Of a DNA stretch of 64,000 nt, positions 13,716 through 25,999 are shown piece by piece (positions within the stretch are counted from its first letter, which is position 1; each line of letters starts with the position of its first letter). The position numbers and the translations under genes were made by a program. The notes under the pieces are model-generated. The model ran no database searches, was not told the origin of the DNA, and saw nothing but the letters and a program-made list of their open reading frames with translations. The DNA lies in NCBI GenBank assembly GCA_037074705.1, contig CM073590.1, positions 214,316,746 to 214,380,745 on the forward strand, written 5' to 3'. The DNA comes from Zhengitettix transpicula (Eukaryota > Arthropoda > Insecta > Orthoptera > Tetrigidae).

Positions 13716-14820
13716 ATCTAGGAGTCTCGACTTATTTTATCTTTAATTTAACTACCCTATTTTTTAAACAGAAACAAAAAACATCTATTATCGGGACCCA
13801 TAGGAAACTACAATTTTTTATATTTTCATAAGTGTAAATTCGATTTGAGTTTCGAAGAACTAAAAATAATAACCGTTGTGTATTAAAAAAATATTATTTA
13901 AGACTAAATAAAGTTTGACGTCAACTGTTGCTCCTTTTCGGTCGGTATGTCACTAACCCGCCGAACACGTCTCAAACATTTTATTCGTACGATTACGAGA
14001 ATTTATAATGGATGAAAATAAAGTTTTAGCACTCACAAATCATAAAACATTTATTAATACAATTACACATTTAATATAGAATTTAATGATTTATAAAACT
14101 AGTTGTTATTTTTGGGCGCCATGAGATTGTCTTAAAAATTTCAAAATTGTAACGAAAATGACACCGTATTAACATTACCATGAAATTTATGAGATCAATT
14201 TATCTATCTGAAACGGAAACAGCTTTCAATTTCACTGAATTATAATTTAGCTAAATGAAAGTAGCTAACAGAAAAAAATTAACTTTTTAGATCTTACAAA
14301 TTGTGGAATGCCTTTAGCATCACAAAAGTTTCAGCACGGCCTCCTTACAGCAAGTAAGATCTGAAACGATCTCTCTCCGACAGGTCTCGGTAGAACTTCT
14401 AATTTGCAGTCCCAATAACAGAAATTTAAAATTTTTAAATTCTCTATGAAATACATCACATTTAAATAACTATTTAAGATGAAGTTAAATTAAAATGAAA
14501 TAGACATGTTTTCCATCAACAAGTTCTCGGGCAAGTCACCGGGTTGGTTTCCTGCTCAGATTACACGTCACGGTAGGACTCAGGATGGAATCATTCGCTC
14601 CAGTGACAATTTGCGTAGTTAACTCCCCGAAAAATCGCTTCGTTCCTTAGAATTAATCCTCCGATCTACTTAAGACTTAAAAATCTGTTTTTATAAATTT
14701 GCCTTGAATCTTGAAAAATTCTCAATCTATATCATCTAATAAAACATTCTGATGCTGTCAATTTCTGATTCAATATGAAGACGTCGGCTGCTAAAGAGCG
14801 TGACCCAGTTTTGTCAGAAT
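13716..14820. other. No gene recognised
   Basis: AT-rich. A more complex patch at about 14515-14660 has no identifiable content. Confidence 0.45.
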
Positions 14821-15009
14821 CTACCCGCGGACACGCTCAAACTCCCGTCGCCGACTGTATTTCCGAATATCATTCTTTCGTGCTGGTTTCAATATTATGA
14901 GAATTTCACCAGTCACATAATTTCTATCATTTGATGCACTGACAAATTGTTCAATCAAAATGTCTGGTTCTCTAAATGGAGGGATGTAGCCGTAGCGCCT
15001 AGCCAACAT
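14821..15009 (-). pseudogene. Coding-like 62-codon ORF, unidentified
   Basis: The minus-strand translation (MLARRYGYIPPFREPDIL...) has a varied, protein-like composition with charged residues in the second half. The same frame stays open about nine codons upstream (...KTVINNHALK). It looks more like decayed coding sequence than chance, possibly a retroelement gag fragment, but I cannot name a family. No splice sites are evident. Confidence 0.2.
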
Positions 15010-15260
15010 TTTTAAGGCGTGATTATTAATTACTGTTTTAACTGTCGCAAACTATACATAATACTTATATATAGAAGCTTACAATGTCATAAAGTATTAC
15101 TATAAAATAATTCGTTATTAATTTAATTTAAATTAAATGAGTAATTAATTTTATCAGTGATACCTGTTCATTACAAGAGTAAATTTTCCCCGTCCAGATT
15201 TTTTATTGTGATCAGTGTGTTTTTAGAAAGTTTATGTAGATTTTCTAGGTTGAAATATGT

Positions 15261-15662
15261 TCATATGTGAGTTGTTTGAGTTTTGCAAGTGAGATGATGT
15301 TCGCAATCCGGTTGTTTGTTAGGAAGTTGTGCGGCGCCGGTTTGTTGGTCGTGGCAGGTGGTATTAATCACGCTACCCTTGCGAGACGGGAATGTATGCC
15401 CTGCCAGAACCGATACATCGCACTGTAAAGTAGAATTTGTTCTCAGGTCGGAGTAGAGCGGCGGAGAGCGAGATCTCTCCCCGAGGGTTCTTCTCTCAGG
15501 AGAGTACGAATGCAAACACAATACACTCCGGTGTGTACATTGCCGCAATGCCGTGTAGTCAACCGCACAGGTACTGACAGCTTCCGCGGGTGATGCCACA
15601 TCAGATTCGAAACTGCGACCGCTAACCATTTCTAACATTCCTGTCAGTTTGGGTACATTCAT
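15261..15662 (-). CDS. 133-codon ORF of unknown function in a GC-rich island
   Basis: This is the longest ORF without an obvious transposon match. It starts at an ATG in good context (AGTAATGAATG) and ends at TGA. Composition is far less AT-rich than the flanks, and CpG is frequent. The product would be rich in Ser, Thr, Cys and His, with about ten cysteines. There is no signal peptide, membrane segment or domain I know. The island could equally be a promoter or 5' non-coding exon in which the long ORF is a by-product of high GC. Confidence 0.25.
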   Translation of the reverse strand: MNVPKLTGMLEMVSGRSFESDVASPAEAVSTCAVDYTALRQCTHRSVLCLHSYSPERRTLGERSRSPPLYSDLRTNSTLQCDVSVLAGHTFPSRKGSVINTTCHDQQTGAAQLPNKQPDCEHHLTCKTQTTHI

Positions 15663-17845
15663 TACTTTAAAAAAATATTTTATATGAATAGAATTAATAT
15701 ATTTAATTACAGTGAAATTCTTTTTATTATTTCTGATCTAACTTTGCCCTGCGTTTAAGTTAAAAGGCCGCTAATACTTTACTGACAAAATGATTAAGCC
15801 AGAAGTTTCAAACTTCTGTCGAATTACGACTTAATCGCGTTGTAGACGTACACATTTTTCACAGCGTCGACGCTATTGTTCTATGGTCGCTGAAGACGGC
15901 TTTGATAAGCGTCCTTTCTACCAGCTCGAAAATTGCCGATGCAAATGTGGCTCGTCTGTTAACTGTGCGACCACAAAAGAGTGTACTTCATTGTCAGAAA
16001 GAGGCAAACTTTTTTAGACAAGGGAACATGAGAAATCATTTCTAATTTGTTGTAACGAAGAAAGTAAATGCTCTTGTGATATATGTTGCAATATCTGTGT
16101 AAGGATTTCAGTACGAATCTGTGGGCCGAATTTGTATGTATGTGTGTCTGATTCAGCTGAATAGAAGTGTTTTGAAAAGGAATTTATTAGCCAGAAGATA
16201 CAGATATGTCCGTATAAATAATGAGGAAACTATCCGCAGCACCAAAACATGACCCGATAAAACCACAATTACCCCTCAAATTAAGGAGAAACGCTACTTG
16301 CTATGTATTTGTAAATTTGTTTAAAATATCTCAGAATTCTGTGAGTTTGTTCCACTACATAATATGAAGCAGAAGGTCGTAGAAAAATAAGGCTTCCTGA
16401 GAATGACAGGTGAAGAATAGATTTAAATTATTTGCCTGTAAAGTCAGGAGAGACGTTCCTTAGAAAGTGCTTGGTAATAAGATTAAAAAGATTGTGTTCA
16501 GTGATTTATTTTAATTATCTATTAAAACAGTTAATAGTGAAGTGATAAAATAACTAGTTTTAAGAGTATCTAAATAATGAAGTGATGTTAAGGGAAGGAA
16601 AATTATGACCCCGAAGAGTTTTTTCTTTTTCATTGTGCTTTTTTTTATATTTTTTAATTGTTTAAAATGTCAATTAACTGCAAATTAAAAATAATAAATA
16701 TATACAATATTACGACATTCCAAACACAACTGTAGTGGTCCTCAATTTTAGAGCAATATGCATGTGTACCCGCAACCCTTATAAATATGGACTTACTCGG
16801 TTCAGTCGAATTCAGACTTTCTGCGTCTTCTCCTAATCTGACAGTGAAATTATCCGAATATATCTTTATCAAATACATTTTTGAAACTTAAATTTAAATC
16901 CAAATCTCACATGATATTAAATTAATTTAATTATTCACCGTTTCCCTTACAACAACAACTTTATTTGTACTTTCACAAAGCATTTCTTTAAATAAATTCC
17001 GACAACTATGGTGGCGCGTATTCTATTCCTAGTGTGCGTGAGCTTCCTCTGGACTTCAAATAATAAATATGGTTAACTATTTACAGTACGTTTCATGTGT
17101 CTAGTACTGTACAGGCTCTCACGGGAATATTCTGAATGCCGCATCTTGAAAGTGAAAGTTCTTTTGAAGTTAGACTTCCTTTCGTCATATTTTTGTTCCT
17201 CATATTTACCATTCTTAACTCTATTTCTCATTTAGTCTCATGCCGGGTTTCTGCTTTATTTTCTCATTTAATTTTCGCTTCCGTACTTAATTTAATCGAC
17301 CAATATTATTTAAAAGTCTTCCTCACCATCATCATTATTCCTAAAATCTTATGTCATATAATTACACAAATTTCAGCGACATTTTTATGTATTATTTTTT
17401 AAAATTAAATTTATAGTCGCATCAACGGCTGGGTCATTAGCGGCTAAATGATAAAGCGACCTTGGTATACGATATTTAACAGTAAATGCATTTTTCACTC
17501 TTACACCCACTCAGCCATCTTACATGTTCTTATATGTGTTCCTTGCAGTTTACACTCAGTATTCGTAATTACCAGTAACTTTTTCTGACAATCCGAAGTG
17601 CTGATTGGAAAGAAAACAAAATATACATCACTTTAATAATTCTGTAAAAAAAAATAACCCAAGTATGAATAATGATAACAGTACTAACGTTGGATCTAGG
17701 GACTTCTGTATTTAATATTTTGTTAAATGTTTGCAGCAAATAACATGATAATAATTGGGCAGTCCTAGATTCCAATGTGAAATCTAACATAAATACTGTT
17801 GAAATGAAAAAAATAATTCACTTCGCATAATACTCACTCAGAAAA
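15663..17845. other. No gene recognised
   Basis: ORFs at 16654-16878 (minus) and 17136-17402 (plus) translate into low-information, Ile/Phe/Leu-rich strings expected of AT-rich DNA. No repeats shared with the rest of the window were seen. Confidence 0.45.
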
Positions 17846-17945
17846 AGTTGAGAGACGTCCAACTTAAACTACAGAGACCGAGGAAGCAGTTAGTGAAGTT
17901 GGAGTTTCTGTTTGTTGGAGATCAGCTGATCTTTCAATGCCACAA
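17846..17945 (+). repeat. Dispersed direct repeat, copy 1
   Basis: The block GAGAGACGTCCAA...GACCGAGGAAGCA-TTAGTGAAGTTGGAGTTTCT...CTTTCAATG-CACAA is repeated about 975 bp downstream at 18823-18926. The two copies are roughly 85% alike by eye, with small indels. No terminal structure was recognised. It is a local duplication or a short unknown element. Confidence 0.7.
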
Positions 17946-18822
17946 TTCAACACACTTCTGAGGAGTCCCTGACAGCTAAGTAGACAATTGTGAAATTAAA
18001 TAATTGAAAAAGCTTTAAAGTTATGTTCTTGAACGTTGTTTGATATAGATTCCGTCAAATCAAATGATACGGTGGCAAAACTTTCTCATTTACGACTAAA
18101 GCCTCTCATCGGGAATATACGGGGATCTGTAGTACTGAATATGTATTTTTCGTTTAATCAAAGGCAGCGTCTATTCATCAATCTGTCAGTGAGTGAGTTC
18201 GGAGTGAAAGAGGAAATTAAATTAGATTATTAGTTCCGTGTGTTATGTTCTCATTATCCCCGGCACCACACGGCATATATTACACTGAATGAGAACGCGC
18301 CTTTCATCATCGGCGTGATACATTTAATCTTGTGTCTGTAATTGTTAACACGAAACAGCTCGACTGTATTTGCAGGCCGTGGTATGAAACATTACTCCCG
18401 AACCAGTTTCATTTCTACAAAATCTTACGACTGAATCAATGCGACGAGTTCTAGTTGAAACGTTTTGGACAAATATGAACTATCAGTTTCAGAGAACAGT
18501 CGTTCCGGATTGAAACGCGACGTTTTAAATTATAAATATTTTTTATTCATAAACGTGATATATTAATTTTATTTTATATTCATATAATAGTACTGATGTG
18601 GCAAGAAGATGATCTGTTTTAAAATTTTTTCACTATAGATCGTTTTACGGAGGCGCGACATGCGTTCAGTGTGAAACATTTTTTTAAAAGTGATTGATGT
18701 AAGATGTTGATTTCCTGTATAGTTTCGGATTTAATTAACTAAATAAGTATTACAGTTAACGTGAGGTTAGCTTGTTCGTTATGTATTGGAGGCTACAGGT
18801 GACACCCTCAATCATAAAAACC
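17946..18822. other. Spacer between the two direct repeats
   Basis: Contains a moderately GC-rich patch (18240-18440) with no coding or repeat identity, then AT-rich DNA. Confidence 0.4.
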
Positions 18823-18926
18823 TGAGAGACGTCCAAGGTCAATAAAGACCGAGGAAGCAATTAGTGAAGTTGGAGTTTCTATTTGTCGGAAGCAAGGCAG
18901 AGGCCAGTTGACCTTTCAATGTCACA
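18823..18926 (+). repeat. Dispersed direct repeat, copy 2
   Basis: Partner of the block at 17846-17945. The two overlapping ORFs on opposite strands here (18879-19098) are by-products of this duplicated block. Confidence 0.7.
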
Positions 18927-19879
18927 AACATCTTCACAACATATTTTAAATAAGACAATAAATAGCAACATTATAAGATTCATTAATGGACGAATTAAAA
19001 CAGAATTCGGTGAAGTTACGTCTTGTTTATTTATTTTTCTAAACCATGTTGAAGCATTTATTAAATTTTGTTTTCGAACGCAGTTTATTTTCATTTAATT
19101 GATAAACCAAAGAGTCGGTGTAGGTCCAAGGAAAATCCTTAATCAACGCATGTAAAGCCTCTCCATATTTACAATTTGGCCAGAAATTTCAGTTCATCGT
19201 AAGTTCTGACCGATAACCAACAATGATACATTATTTTCCATCCTGAACCAGATCGATAATTTTATTTCAACTGATTTTTATTAATTTATTTTAATTAATT
19301 CAAAACGTCAGGTTTAAATTAGTCCCAAAACAAAGTACTTATACTTTTCTGAAGCGTTTATTTAATTTTTTAGTCGAAAGAGCTTTCAGCAATATTCTTG
19401 TGTTAAATTTTCAAAAAATTATAGGTTGAAGACTACAAATTTTTATATGAAATATCAATCATATATATAATTAGTCAGTAATAAAAATTGTTAACATTAG
19501 GATACGAAAAAAGTAAATATTTTTTTGTTAGATGCATAATTATCTATAATTATATATATATATATATATATATATTGTTTATTAAAATTTTTAGGTTTCA
19601 ACCCATAAATATTTACGTAGTGTACAGTAAGAAGATGATTATGGCGTATAGCGAAAAGCTCTTTTGATTATTAAATTAAATAAACGGTAGAGAAACGTTT
19701 AAGTATTTTATTTTATGTCATAAATCTTGGATTTTGAATGAATTAACAGGAATGTAGCTTATATTTTATGTTCTCCAAGTAATTTATGAATTTAATTTTA
19801 ATATTTAACGACCAAAATAATTAATTTTGTGAATTTAGAATACCTTCGTAATATAACAGTATTCTGTCAGAGACATAAA

Positions 19880-19922
<43 letters not shown>

Positions 19923-20830
19923 TCCACTAATAGTTACATAATCTGTCTGAATAAAACTGCATCGCATTCATAACATCCGTACACCTGATGAGGCAATAAT
20001 CAGGAACTAAACGTTGTGTATATAAATTTGAATATTAAAATTTATTTCTGACCAAAAAGCTGCTAATTTTATTATTTAATTTAAATAGAAGACATATATT
20101 GTAACGGTTCATACACAAATATTCGGATTATATGGATACGAAAAATGAGGAATGACTTGAATAAAAAATTCCAATTGCAACTTTTTCTCTGACATTTTCG
20201 AATAAAGCATTATTGGTTGTGTTTTTAAAGATCTGATCCTGAGTTTCCAGTATTTGAAAACATTAATCCCCTTTCAATTCAATTCACTTTTAATTCACAC
20301 CACTAAGCTTGTTCCCACAGCAGTGAATACGACATCAATTTTAATTGAAAATGTGATTCCATTGATTTTGATTACTAACTTCAGAGAAGTAGAATCTGGA
20401 TTGAGGGAAAGACTTTTATAAATATTATTAATCAACACTTTGATGCGGAAGCAAATCTTAGACTAAATTGAAAAAGTAAGCCTGTACTTACGAGTGTGTT
20501 CGAACTGTCAAGCCCTCGATTTGTATTAAGAAGGACATACTTTTTACTAAGTTTTAATCTTACTTCATCTTTGATTCCTCTTCTCTCCAAAATATCGTTC
20601 ACTCCATGGTTACTCCCAAGTAATGTAAAAGTCCCTAACACTTCATTGCAATAATATATACACGCGATTGAATTTTTCTAAGGTTTCTTAATTTTAACAT
20701 ATCATATTTTGTGTTAAAAACAGAAATCATACTTCAAACTGAATGTATGTTTATACAAATTATTTGATTTTGTGGTGATGGAACCTGGTATTTTACCTAT
20801 CGACTCAGAATATTATCTTCGTAGATTATG
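18927..20830. other. AT-rich stretch with two (TA)n tracts
   Basis: TA dinucleotide tracts lie at 19551-19574 and 19885-19917. Nothing else is recognisable. The 69-codon minus ORF at 20432-20641 has no known features. Confidence 0.6.
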
Positions 20831-21185
20831 TTTGCAATTACAGTTGTTATCGGGCCCATGTAGCGGCTGCTAAGCGCTTATCTAAGGGCTACAACACGGC
20901 GAGGTAAATTAGAAGAGCTTCCTTCATCCCCTCTCCCAACTTCCTCCACACACTGTTCATTAGAGTTTCGGCACTGCAGCATACCGCGTTATTGTCAGAC
21001 GAAGCACGTCTGAAACAATTAGATCTGCACAAATTTAGAGTGGTCGCGCAGACTTGCACAATGGTAACGCGTTCCAGCAATCGATCAACAATGAAATTAC
21101 TGGACGCGGGACTGTAGGAGGTTTTTATTTTGGGGCTTGGGAGTACCTGGCAAGCATTGTTAGAAGGTGAAAAAAAGGGAATCAT
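20831..21185. other. GC-richer island with ORFs on both strands
   Basis: Between AT-rich flanks, about 300 bp are of balanced composition. A minus ORF of 98 codons (20889-21185) and an open plus frame (about 20915-21115) coexist. Neither product is recognised. It could be an exon, a regulatory region or an unknown repeat. Confidence 0.3.
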
Positions 21186-21295
21186 TTATATATTATACTT
21201 AATATTCCATTATATTATACTTATATTATTTTATTCTTATGATTCCATGTAAGTTGCATTGAGTAAACTTCCCCGCCTTCATGAAAACTGTAGTG

Positions 21296-21298
<3 letters not shown>

Positions 21299-21341
<43 letters not shown>
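21299..21341. repeat. (TA)n microsatellite
   Basis: Uninterrupted TA run of about 43 bases. Confidence 0.9.
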
Positions 21342-21346
<5 letters not shown>

Positions 21347-21431
21347 AGATAAATTTCATTAATTTATGTGCATGAAATATGTACGAGAACGCTTCACAGT
21401 GAATATTTTTATTAGATAACAACAATATGCA

Positions 21432-22321
21432 CGAGGCATGTTCAGAAAGTAAGTTTACTATATTTATTTTTTGAAAAAGTGTATTTGAAAAAAAAATTAC
21501 ACGATATTGTTGAGTATTTTACCACATAATCGCCATCCCGTTCAATGCATGTGGTGTGCCGTGGAAAGAGCTTCTTTATGCCATCCTCGAAGAACTGTCC
21601 CGCCAGCTCCTTCCTCTACTCCTTCCTCTACTTCAGAGCATCTTTCTGCACCTGTACGTCAGTTGAAAATTTAATTCCATCCACGTGTGCCTTCAGGGAG
21701 GTGAAAATATGATAATCTGAAGGCGCCAGTCAGAGGAATATAGGACATGGTTCAAAACATCCCAACTAAATGAGTCCAAGAGGGCCTTTGTGGCTAAGGC
21801 TGTGTAGTCGCGCAACAAGCACACTCCTCTCATCATCATTCCCCTTCCTTTGTTTTGCATGCTCCTTTTGAGTTTTTTAGGCTCTCACAATATCGTTGTG
21901 CTTTGATGGCAGACATTCTACTAAAATGATGCCGATTTTTTGCACCAACTCAGCAGTGAAAATTGCCTTCGACTCCTCTGTTTGTCATGAACATTTGTTC
22001 TGCCTCCATTAAACTCCCTGCACTACTTAAACACACTCGTTCTGTTCAAAACACGTAAATAGTTTTTATTCCGGAAAACAATTCGGTATGTGTTATTCCT
22101 ACCGCGAGTATGAAGCGGATCACTGCACGTGACTCGTAATTGGCGAGGTTTCTTACCGACACCTTTCACGCAACTGCGCACTGCAACGTGAGTTTACGTA
22201 CTACCGTGTCCCTGCGGTTCTCACTCTGTCAGGAGATCCCCCTCTACAATTCAGTAGTGTCAATCCTCAAAAACCACAGCCCATTGTGGTCACAGTACAC
22301 TTACTTTATGAACATGCCTCG
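21432..22321 (-). mobile_element. mariner-family DNA transposon, internally deleted, with both terminal inverted repeats
   Basis: The termini match as inverted repeats. CGAGGCATGTTCAGAAAGTAA at the left corresponds, with one mismatch, to the complement of the right end (CTTACTTTATGAACATGCCTCG). A TA follows the right end as expected for the target site; at the left it has mutated to CA. On the minus strand the interior translates to mariner transposase C-terminal segments: DYHIFTSLKAHVDGIKF (the block after the third catalytic Asp) and, nearer the end, DGIKKLFPRHTTCIERDGDY. Stops and frameshifts interrupt it. At 890 bp it is shorter than the usual 1.3 kb, so it carries internal deletions and cannot encode a working transposase. 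Confidence 0.85.
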
Positions 22322-22629
22322 TAGATTTAAAGTATACTCCAATCGTGATAACTGAACCTTTTTACAGCCTAACGCACATGAAAGCAAACAGCGTGAAGCA
22401 GACGTGTACCACGAACGGAAACACGCCAAAAAGATCCACAACACAAAAATATTTCAAATTTTATCTGACAAATTTTAATATAGGTTTACCTTGACGACTA
22501 TTCATGATGCACCTTGTATCTCAGTACAGTCTTCCTCAGAATTGTTCACGTCGGAATCTAAAGGAAATATCACTTTTATTTGAAATAAGATTAGATTGTA
22601 TTTCGTCAGGAGAATAATTTAATTTTATA

Positions 22630-23070
22630 TCACGCATCTTGGGGGCGCGGTGGGATATTAAGTCGTATGTGTCTGCGGAAGAATTTACACGTTGCAGTCC
22701 AGGCAATTGCTGGCGTTGAAGATGCCGCGACAGTCAGGCATGCTTGTGAACAACAAGCCGTTAAACCCTTGGTAAAGTGTCCAGGGTTTTTTACGAGACT
22801 TGGTGGGGAATGAAGGTGTTTGTGGAGGACAAGAGTGTGGGGTTGTGGCCAAGATAGAATCAGAATAAGAGAGAAAATCAACCATGTGGTTGGGCTTGAC
22901 CTTGCAATCTGTGAAGGCATTAAAGAAAATATATATGTGTGACCATCGACGAAGGACGTCACCACTGTCAATCCCTGCTTGACAGCCAATATCTAGAGCA
23001 ATTCCGCCCGTCCTCGTTTGAAAACAACGCCTAGCATCCTGCAGGATTCGACGTGCCGTAATAATGTTAG
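22630..23070 (-). pseudogene. Decayed or frameshifted coding sequence, unidentified
   Basis: A minus-strand ORF of 119 codons starts near 22989. From about 22885 a second frame is also open (66 codons) and reads more like protein, ending ...FNASNCLDCNV and a stop. The two frames join smoothly if a 2 bp TA expansion at the TATATA near 22930 is set aside, which suggests one former reading frame broken by a microsatellite indel. Composition is balanced for this window. I recognise no family. A secreted or transposon-derived protein is possible. Confidence 0.3.
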
Positions 23071-23507
23071 AAAATGGAAACTATGTTCCACTCCGAGCAA
23101 TTAGATTCCCGCAAATTCAGCGTGGAGCAGGAAATATAGCGATTTTAAAAGACTGTAAAAATTGTCATAAAATATTCCAATTATAATAATTCAAATCGTA
23201 CACGCGAAGCTGAGGTGTTCACTGCTCCATTGCAACTGAATGCTATAAGGAACATGGCCGACTGCATCAACTGAGCACGTTTTTTCAAATCGCTATTTTC
23301 TCTGGCCCACCCATTATGAATGTGACATTGCTAAAAGTAGTAAATAAAATATAAATGTTATTTAATAATATTTCTAATTTTTCAAGAAACGAAATTTGGT
23401 AAATTAATTCATTATATAATACTCCTTTCCTGTACAGAAAAGTATAAATTTTATAATGCGAATAAAATTGTATTTAGCTGATTTAGAGACACAATTAGAT
23501 GACTCTG

Positions 23508-23838
23508 TTTTTTTATGGTAACAGGCTACATGAGGGTAATCCACATGGTGGAAACTCCCCTTTAATTGCATACGAAGGGATCTGAAAGGGCGGATGCGGA
23601 AGGGTAGAGGAAGTTAGCCAAGGGTTAACTAAGGCCACCGGGCTATGGTTTAAGGATCCTACCCGGCAATTCGCCTAAAAGTGATGCAGGGAAAACCCTA
23701 GAAAAACCTGCATAAGGTAGGCCGAGCAATTGTCCCACGCCCTTCCGATGGCGGGAGAGGGGTTAGCTGTGGGGTCGCAGCTTTCCCCTCTCCGTGCCTT
23801 GACCAGTTTAGAAGGAAGCTGGCCGACTATTCCAAATG
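23508..23838 (-). mobile_element. Rep-A element, copy 3 (5'-truncated)
   Basis: Starts (plus strand) with a T-run and ACAGGCTACATGAGGGTAAT, the tail of the family. It stops at TTCCAAATGG, inside the central block, so the GC-rich head is missing. Truncation at the 5' end with an intact A-tail end is typical of LINE-type insertion. Confidence 0.8.
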
Positions 23839-24137
23839 GTTTTTTTCAGGGCAACAGGCTACATGAGGGTAATCCACGTTGGGAAACTCCCCTTTAATAG
23901 CATAGGAAGGGATTTGAAAGGGGGATGCGGAAGGGTAGAGGAAGGTAGCCAAGGGTTAACTAGGGCCCCCGGGCTATATTTTAAGGATCCTACCCGGCAG
24001 TCGCCTAAAAGGGAAAACCCTAGAAAAACCTGCATCAGGTAGGTCGGGCATTGGGTACTTGTCCCACGCCCTTCCGATAGCGGGAGAGGAGTTTGCTGTG
24101 GGGACGCAGCATTCCCTTCTCCGTGCCTCGACCAGTT
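23839..24137 (-). mobile_element. Rep-A element, copy 4 (5'-truncated, tandem to copy 3)
   Basis: Begins directly after copy 3 with T7 and CAGGGCAACAGGC, and ends at CCTCGACCAGTTTT, again within the central block. Copies 3 and 4 are in the same orientation with no spacer. Copy 4 is closer to the 28.0 kb copy than copy 3 is. Confidence 0.8.
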
Positions 24138-25334
24138 TTTACACATACGACTGCAATGAACAGAAAAAAATTCAGTTTAAAAGATACTGTGATGGCCAGC
24201 AATAGAAGATAATGAAGAATTGTATTGTAGAGAGGACAGACGTAGATACAAAGTGGTACACGGCAGAAGTTACAGATGAAAGCAATTGCTAGTGCACTGC
24301 AAGAACACTAATCCTTTTATTTTTGAACCGTACTTTATATTTTGTATTACAACAAATTCCGTATTAAGCAATAAATTTTTTTGTTCTTCTTCGCAGTATA
24401 ATTATTTATAATCATTGTTCTTGTTTAAAAAATAAGTAAATTAAAAAAAGGTGTTTTAGCGTTGTAGAAACTTTTAGAAGATATAGAAGTGTCGTATGCA
24501 CAATTTTAATCAGAATTAGTCTTAAAGCGTTAAAGGAATGGTGTCCTTAAGAAAAGAAAAAACAGCGTAATTAGTAAATAACGAAAACTCTTGCCACTCT
24601 AAAAGCTGTACTGTGCTCTTGTTCAAGTATTTTATTTTCGAGTATGTCACACACAAATTCATATGTATGAGAAATAACTGTGTTATGATTTCAGACTTTT
24701 CGTTTAACATAATAAGAAGCAACTTATCTGTTATTAATACTTCCTACAGACTAAAATAAAGGGAAACAAATACGCAACCAGATCCGTATGAATAAAATAA
24801 AAAAAAACAAGCAAATAATGTTTCTTAGGTTAAACTGAATATAGAAATTTCTCAAGTAGAACGGAATCTGTTGCTGATGCTAATCAGAAAAATTGTTATA
24901 CGTATTGTTTATGAGAGAATTCTCTACTTGCAAAGTAAATGGGAAGTAGACTTCTACATTCACAAATATTCCACATTACATTATTGAATTTTCGAAAAAT
25001 CTAGAAGTATAACGATTCACACTACAAGTGCGATTGATATGACAATTTTAAGTTTAAATGCAGTCTATTTGGCTCATTATCGTTTTACATTATTTGCTTA
25101 ATATTACACGGAGATTTGAATTTTGATGTGCCCGGCGGTGCCCAGGTACTTTTTATGAGTCCGGAAAAGTATTTAATTGGACATTTATCTGTTGGGCAAG
25201 ACACTATTTAACTGGCACCAAGAATGTTGCATTGTTGAAATTTCAGGCCCCCTACCCTACCTTAGCAGACGGAATGTTAATTTTAGCATAACTGGTAAAA
25301 CGGCTCAGCGTATCTTTGTTGAGTTAAGAAGTCT
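24138..25334. other. No gene recognised; contains one arm of a 54 bp exact repeat
   Basis: Bases 24665-24718 are identical to 26341-26394 (starts GTATGAGAAATAACTG, ends CATAATAAGAA). A more diverged third copy lies at 26287-26330. Otherwise AT-rich with no recognised feature. Confidence 0.6.
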
Positions 25335-25460
25335 TGAGAGAGTCAAATATACTCCCGGTACGTTAAAAGACTTAAAAATATATATTCCCAATACTTTAAA
25401 AGAGATAAAATACTCTTTGTACGTTAAAAGAGTAAAAAATACTCTAGGTACTCTGAGAGA
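25335..25460 (+). repeat. Degenerate minisatellite, period about 30 bp
   Basis: Four to five units follow the pattern AAAATACTCCCGGTACGTTAAAAGAGT. The same unit makes up a 1 kb array at 54.7-55.7 kb. The 95-codon ORF that covers it is explained by the repeat. Confidence 0.75.
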
Positions 25461-25464
25461 ATGA

Positions 25465-25995
25465 AGATACTCGCGACCTGCATCCGTATAAGCGCTAGGC
25501 GTGTTTTACCCATCCGGTGTTTGTTCCTGGATAATAAGTACAAAATTTGATAGAAATTGCTCTGCGCTTTTAAGATTGTACGCGGGTTTTTGTTCCACCC
25601 TACTTCATACCTTTATTTAACTACCACTTGACCGGAATATTTAAGGTCAGAATTAAACTCAGTGACTTCTATAACCCCGGATTCGACAACAATCTCGGTT
25701 GTATTAGTATTAATTTTATGTAAAGCCCTTCCACTCCCTTCCCTACAGGTTCTCCTCTTCATATAGGGCTTAAATTACGGATTAATTACTTTGAGAATTA
25801 TATTATGAAATTCTGGGACAATGAAAAATGATCATTCGACGCTAATAATTGCTCATTTAGAATGTATTTAACATGCCATCCCGTTGCGCCTCACCCCTAT
25901 ATGTTCTAGGAGTGTTTTACCCAAACAGGTTTTGTTACTGGATCGTAAGTAACATGTGTACAAATTTTTGAAGAATTTGTGGCACGTGTCGAAGA
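25465..25995 (+). repeat. Rep-B tandem repeat, about two diverged units
   Basis: Contains the Rep-B landmarks: a TTTTACCCA...GGTGTTTGTTCCTGG block, then AGAATTAAACTCAGTGACTTC...ATAACCCCGGATTCGA, then a second GTGTTTTACCC block. The same order occurs at 27.2, 41.0 and 62.4 kb, and inverted at 53 kb. No terminal repeats were identified. Confidence 0.65.
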
Positions 25996-25999
25996 TTAA

